A stretch of DNA of 16,302 nucleotides from UBA8904 sp035448625. GTDB taxonomy: Bacteria > Desulfobacterota > Syntrophia > Syntrophales > Smithellaceae. The DNA is taken from positions 1 to 16,302 of the forward strand of contig DAOTJI010000058.1 of NCBI GenBank assembly GCA_035448625.1, written 5' to 3'. The position numbers and the translations under genes were made by a program. Below, piece by piece: positions 14,387 to 16,302 of the stretch (its first letter is position 1; every line of letters starts with the position of its first letter). The notes beneath the pieces were generated by a model. That model searched no databases. It was not told the DNA's origin and saw only the letters and a list, made by a program, of their open reading frames with translations.

Positions 14387-14917
14387 AGCTTTCTGCAATT
14401 TGGGGAATTTTGCATCCAGGGTTTTGTTCCATTGGTCCAAAACCTTCCGGATGCTTTCCATCAGCTCCGTTGCATCGCCTTCGATCGTGATGGATTGAAT
14501 GGTATCACCCTGCGCTATGGCATTGACCACTTTCTGATCCTCGCCGCTTTCCACCTCGCCGAATACCGTGTGCTTGCCGTCAAGCCAGGGTGTCGGCACA
14601 TGCGTGATGAAAAACTGACTGCCGTTGGTTCGGGGACCGGCGTTCGCCATGGACAAAATGCCGGGCTTGCCGTGGCGGAGCCCCGCCACAAACTCGTCGG
14701 GAAAGGTGTAGCCGGGACCGCCGCGGCCGTCTCCGTTGGGACAGCCGCCCTGAATCATAAAATCGGAAATGACGCGATGGAATTTCAGTTGGTTGTAGTA
14801 TCCGCGTCGCGCCAGATTGACAAAATTGCCCACCGTCAGGGGCGTTTGATCGGCAAACAACGCAAGCCGGATGGCGCCTTTGTCTGTTTCAATGACTGCC
14901 GTTAAACTGTTTTTCAT
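14384..14917 (-). CDS. ppiB: cyclophilin-type peptidyl-prolyl cis-trans isomerase, cytoplasmic
   Basis: The enzyme speeds proline isomerisation during protein folding. The 177-residue product has the cyclophilin core: 'FHRVISDFMIQGG' (residues 46-58) with R48, F53 and Q56, 'GYTFPDEF', 'LSMANAGPRTNGSQFFIT' (88-105) with the active-site Q101 and F103, and 'WLDGKHTVFGEV' (111-122) with W111 and H116. No signal peptide is seen, so it is probably cytosolic (PpiB-like). A short C-terminal tail of about 20 residues is extra. The ATG at 14915-14917 has AAGGAGA 7 nt upstream. It has its own promoter, is divergent from purE, and ends in heptamer array C. Confidence 0.93.
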   Translation of the reverse strand: MKNSLTAVIETDKGAIRLALFADQTPLTVGNFVNLARRGYYNQLKFHRVISDFMIQGGCPNGDGRGGPGYTFPDEFVAGLRHGKPGILSMANAGPRTNGSQFFITHVPTPWLDGKHTVFGEVESGEDQKVVNAIAQGDTIQSITIEGDATELMESIRKVLDQWNKTLDAKFPKLQKA

Positions 14918-14945
14918 GTCCGTCTCCTTTGATCAGCGATGGGGA

Positions 14946-14974
14946 ACTCTAGAGAGCATCCCCGGATATGTCAA
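14946..14974 (-). promoter_or_regulatory. sigma70-type promoter of the cyclophilin gene
   Basis: The minus strand carries TTGACA at 14969-14974, a 17-nt spacer and TAGAGT at 14946-14951, about 28 nt before the ATG. The -35 is perfect and the -10 fair. In the same divergent spacer (14918-15062) no convincing purE promoter was found, though purE must have one there. Only its GAGGAG ribosome-binding site is clear. Confidence 0.65.
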
Positions 14975-15062
14975 GATAAAAACCATCTTGCAAAAGCTGT
15001 GAAAGTGCGTTAAGGGATTCCTGAATTATTCACTTATTTCAAATCGTTACAGAGGAGTCCGC

Positions 15063-15584
15063 ATGAAAGCCAAAAACGCCGGGAAAAAGATATTGGTCAG
15101 CGTGGTCATGGGCAGCGACTCGGACCTGCCGGTCATGACCGAGGCTGCAAAAATTCTTGACGAATTCGGCATCAGCTATGAGCTGATGTTGACGTCGGCA
15201 CACCGCACGCCCAAACGAACAACCCAATTCGCCAAAACAGCCGCCGGGCGGGGTGTGAAAATCATCATTGTCGGCGCGGGCGCCGCGGCGCACCTGGCCG
15301 GTGTCATTGCTTCACAAACCCTGCTTCCCGTCATCGGCGTGCCCATTGACGCCACCTCCCTCAAAGGGCTGGATGCGCTGCTTTCCACCGTGCAAATGCC
15401 CGGCGGCATTCCCGTGGCGACCATGGCCATCGGCAAGGCCGGCGCGAAAAACGCCGCGCTTTTTGCTCTGCGCTTTCTGGCACTGGAAGATAAGGCCTTA
15501 AGCGTCAAGCTCTCCGCTTATGTAGCGAAGATGGCCAGGGACGTGGAAAAAAAGCAGGAAAATCTTTCATGCCTCAAATCCTGA
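15063..15584 (+). CDS. purE: N5-carboxyaminoimidazole ribonucleotide mutase (class I PurE)
   Basis: PurE class I moves the carboxyl group of N5-CAIR to give CAIR in purine synthesis and normally works with PurK, which is not in this window. The 173-residue protein has the GSDSD motif at 17-21, SAHRTP at 45-50, 'IIIVGAGAAAHLAGVIASQT' (75-94), 'PVIGVPI' and 'STVQMPGGIPVATMAIG'. These are typical of the bacterial enzyme, whose active-site histidine is in SAHR. The start ATG at 15063 has GAGGAG 6 nt upstream. Its last 16 nt overlap the start of tsaC in another frame, so the two are probably translated together. Confidence 0.95.
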   Translation: MKAKNAGKKILVSVVMGSDSDLPVMTEAAKILDEFGISYELMLTSAHRTPKRTTQFAKTAAGRGVKIIIVGAGAAAHLAGVIASQTLLPVIGVPIDATSLKGLDALLSTVQMPGGIPVATMAIGKAGAKNAALFALRFLALEDKALSVKLSAYVAKMARDVEKKQENLSCLKS

Positions 15585-16213
15585 AAGTCAACGCTGATCG
15601 TTCGGAAGAAGATGTCATCCAAAGCGCCGCCGCAATCATTTCCCGCGGCGGCGTTATTGCCTATCCCACTGAAACGATCTACGGCCTCGGTGCGGATGCA
15701 ACCAACGAACAGGCCGTTCGCCGAATTTTCGAAATCAAGGGACGGAATTCGAACAACCCCGTTTCTTTAATCATCGGTCGTTATCAGGATGTTTATCCGC
15801 TGGTCCGTGCATTGAAAGCCCCTGGCGTTAAGCTGATGGACGCATTCTGGCCGGGGCCTCTGACGATTGTTTTTGAGGCGGCAAGCGGTATCTCTCCTCT
15901 TCTGACGGCAAATACCGGGAAGATCGGCATCCGGCTGTCCGGCCACGACACGGCCAGACGAATCGCCCGGGCGGTGGGCAAGCCGTTGACGGCCACCAGC
16001 GCGAATTTATCCGGCAGGCCGGAATGCGCAACGGCGGATCAGGTCATTGCTCAACTCGGCGACAGACTGGACGCCATTGTCGATCTGGGGAATACAAACG
16101 CCACCGCAGGCTCCACCGTCATTGACGCCACAACGGAACAACCGGTTATCTTGCGGACAGGCGGAATTTCCCGCGAAGAAATCTTACAGAAGACCGGCAT
16201 TCAAATTCGCTGA
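15569..16213 (+). CDS. tsaC: L-threonylcarbamoyladenylate synthase (TsaC/YrdC family)
   Basis: TsaC makes threonylcarbamoyl-AMP from threonine, bicarbonate and ATP, the first step of t6A modification in ANN-decoding tRNAs. The 214-residue product has the YrdC-fold signatures 'AYPTETIYGLGADA' (31-44), KGRN (57-60) with basic residues lining the pocket, 'WPGPLTIVF' (94-102), 'IGIRLSGHD' and TSANLSG (143-149). It has the short form of the family without the extra Sua5 domain. The ATG at 15569 has AGGA about 10 nt upstream and lies 16 nt inside the end of purE. It ends 10 nt before heptamer array D and converges on the partial gene at the window edge. Confidence 0.94.
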   Translation: MPQILKVNADRSEEDVIQSAAAIISRGGVIAYPTETIYGLGADATNEQAVRRIFEIKGRNSNNPVSLIIGRYQDVYPLVRALKAPGVKLMDAFWPGPLTIVFEAASGISPLLTANTGKIGIRLSGHDTARRIARAVGKPLTATSANLSGRPECATADQVIAQLGDRLDAIVDLGNTNATAGSTVIDATTEQPVILRTGGISREEILQKTGIQIR

Positions 16214-16223
16214 ATCTGCTTTT

Positions 16224-16251
16224 CACTCGTTGCTCGTCACTCTTCATTTCT
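16224..16251. repeat. heptamer array D between convergent genes
   Basis: On the plus strand the units are CACTCGT, TGCTCGT, CACTCTT and CATTTCT. On the minus strand the units read TGAAGAG and TGACGAG, the first starting at the TGA stop (16244-16246) of the partial minus-strand gene. Two of the four units carry TGA and a fourth TGAAAAG copy follows at the far end. Confidence 0.65.
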
Positions 16252-16302
16252 TCCCATACCCGATATTCCTGGCCGATTCTTCGATGGAAGTGAGCACCGC
16301 CG
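16244..16302 (-). CDS. C-terminal end of an unidentified protein
   Basis: The minus strand is open from the window edge to TGA at 16244-16246 and encodes the last 18 or so residues, '...AVLTSIEESARNIGYGKK'. Codon choice is like the neighbours, and the stop lies at the head of heptamer array D, the same arrangement as for three real genes here. This supports a true gene end. The fragment is too short to name. It converges on tsaC. Confidence 0.5.
   Translation of the reverse strand, partial: AVLTSIEESARNIGYGKK

Overview
The window is a dense, ordinary-looking chromosomal segment from a Gram-negative bacterium. The best guess is a syntrophic or sulfate-reducing Desulfobacterota (former Deltaproteobacteria, for example Syntrophales), probably from a metagenome assembly. 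This rests on the order zapB-like, zapA, 6S RNA, rny, ymdB, tyrS, on the mix of bacterial and archaeal-style purine enzymes, and on a 100-N scaffold gap. The taxonomic call is inference. No prophage, insertion sequence, CRISPR array, tRNA or rRNA was seen.

Layout. Positions 1-264 hold the 3' end of a PaaI-type thioesterase on the plus strand. It converges on a long minus-strand block (9514 down to 358) of two tandem CBS-domain membrane proteins (DUF21/CorC type), a stand-alone GlmU-like nucleotidyltransferase, a scaffold gap, DusB, a ZapB-like coiled coil, ZapA, 6S RNA, RNase Y, the YmdB phosphodiesterase and TyrRS. Spacings are short (ATGA overlap, 4, 3-24 nt), which suggests transcription in a few operons. 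Several genes in this block start with TTG or GTG.

From 9642 rightwards is a purine-biosynthesis neighbourhood. purD (plus) has a near-consensus promoter. An MFS transporter follows and overlaps tail-to-tail with a minus-strand pair encoding a PurO-type IMP cyclohydrolase and a stand-alone AICAR formyltransferase. A cyclophilin, purE and tsaC come next. The last two steps to IMP therefore appear to be done by two separate proteins instead of bifunctional PurH, and PurD also carries archaeal-style signature motifs.

The least explained signal is a set of four short arrays of period 7 (at about 274-360, 6025-6052, 14352-14386 and 16224-16251). Each has a different heptamer, but each is anchored on the stop codon of a minus-strand gene and extends into its 3' flank. 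In three of them the stop codon (TAA, TAG or TGA) forms the first three bases of the heptamer unit. Because 7 is not a multiple of 3, repeated stop-containing units put stops in more than one frame. The scaffold gap sits beside one of these arrays and is flanked by an exact 55-bp duplication, which is best read as an unmerged assembly overlap.
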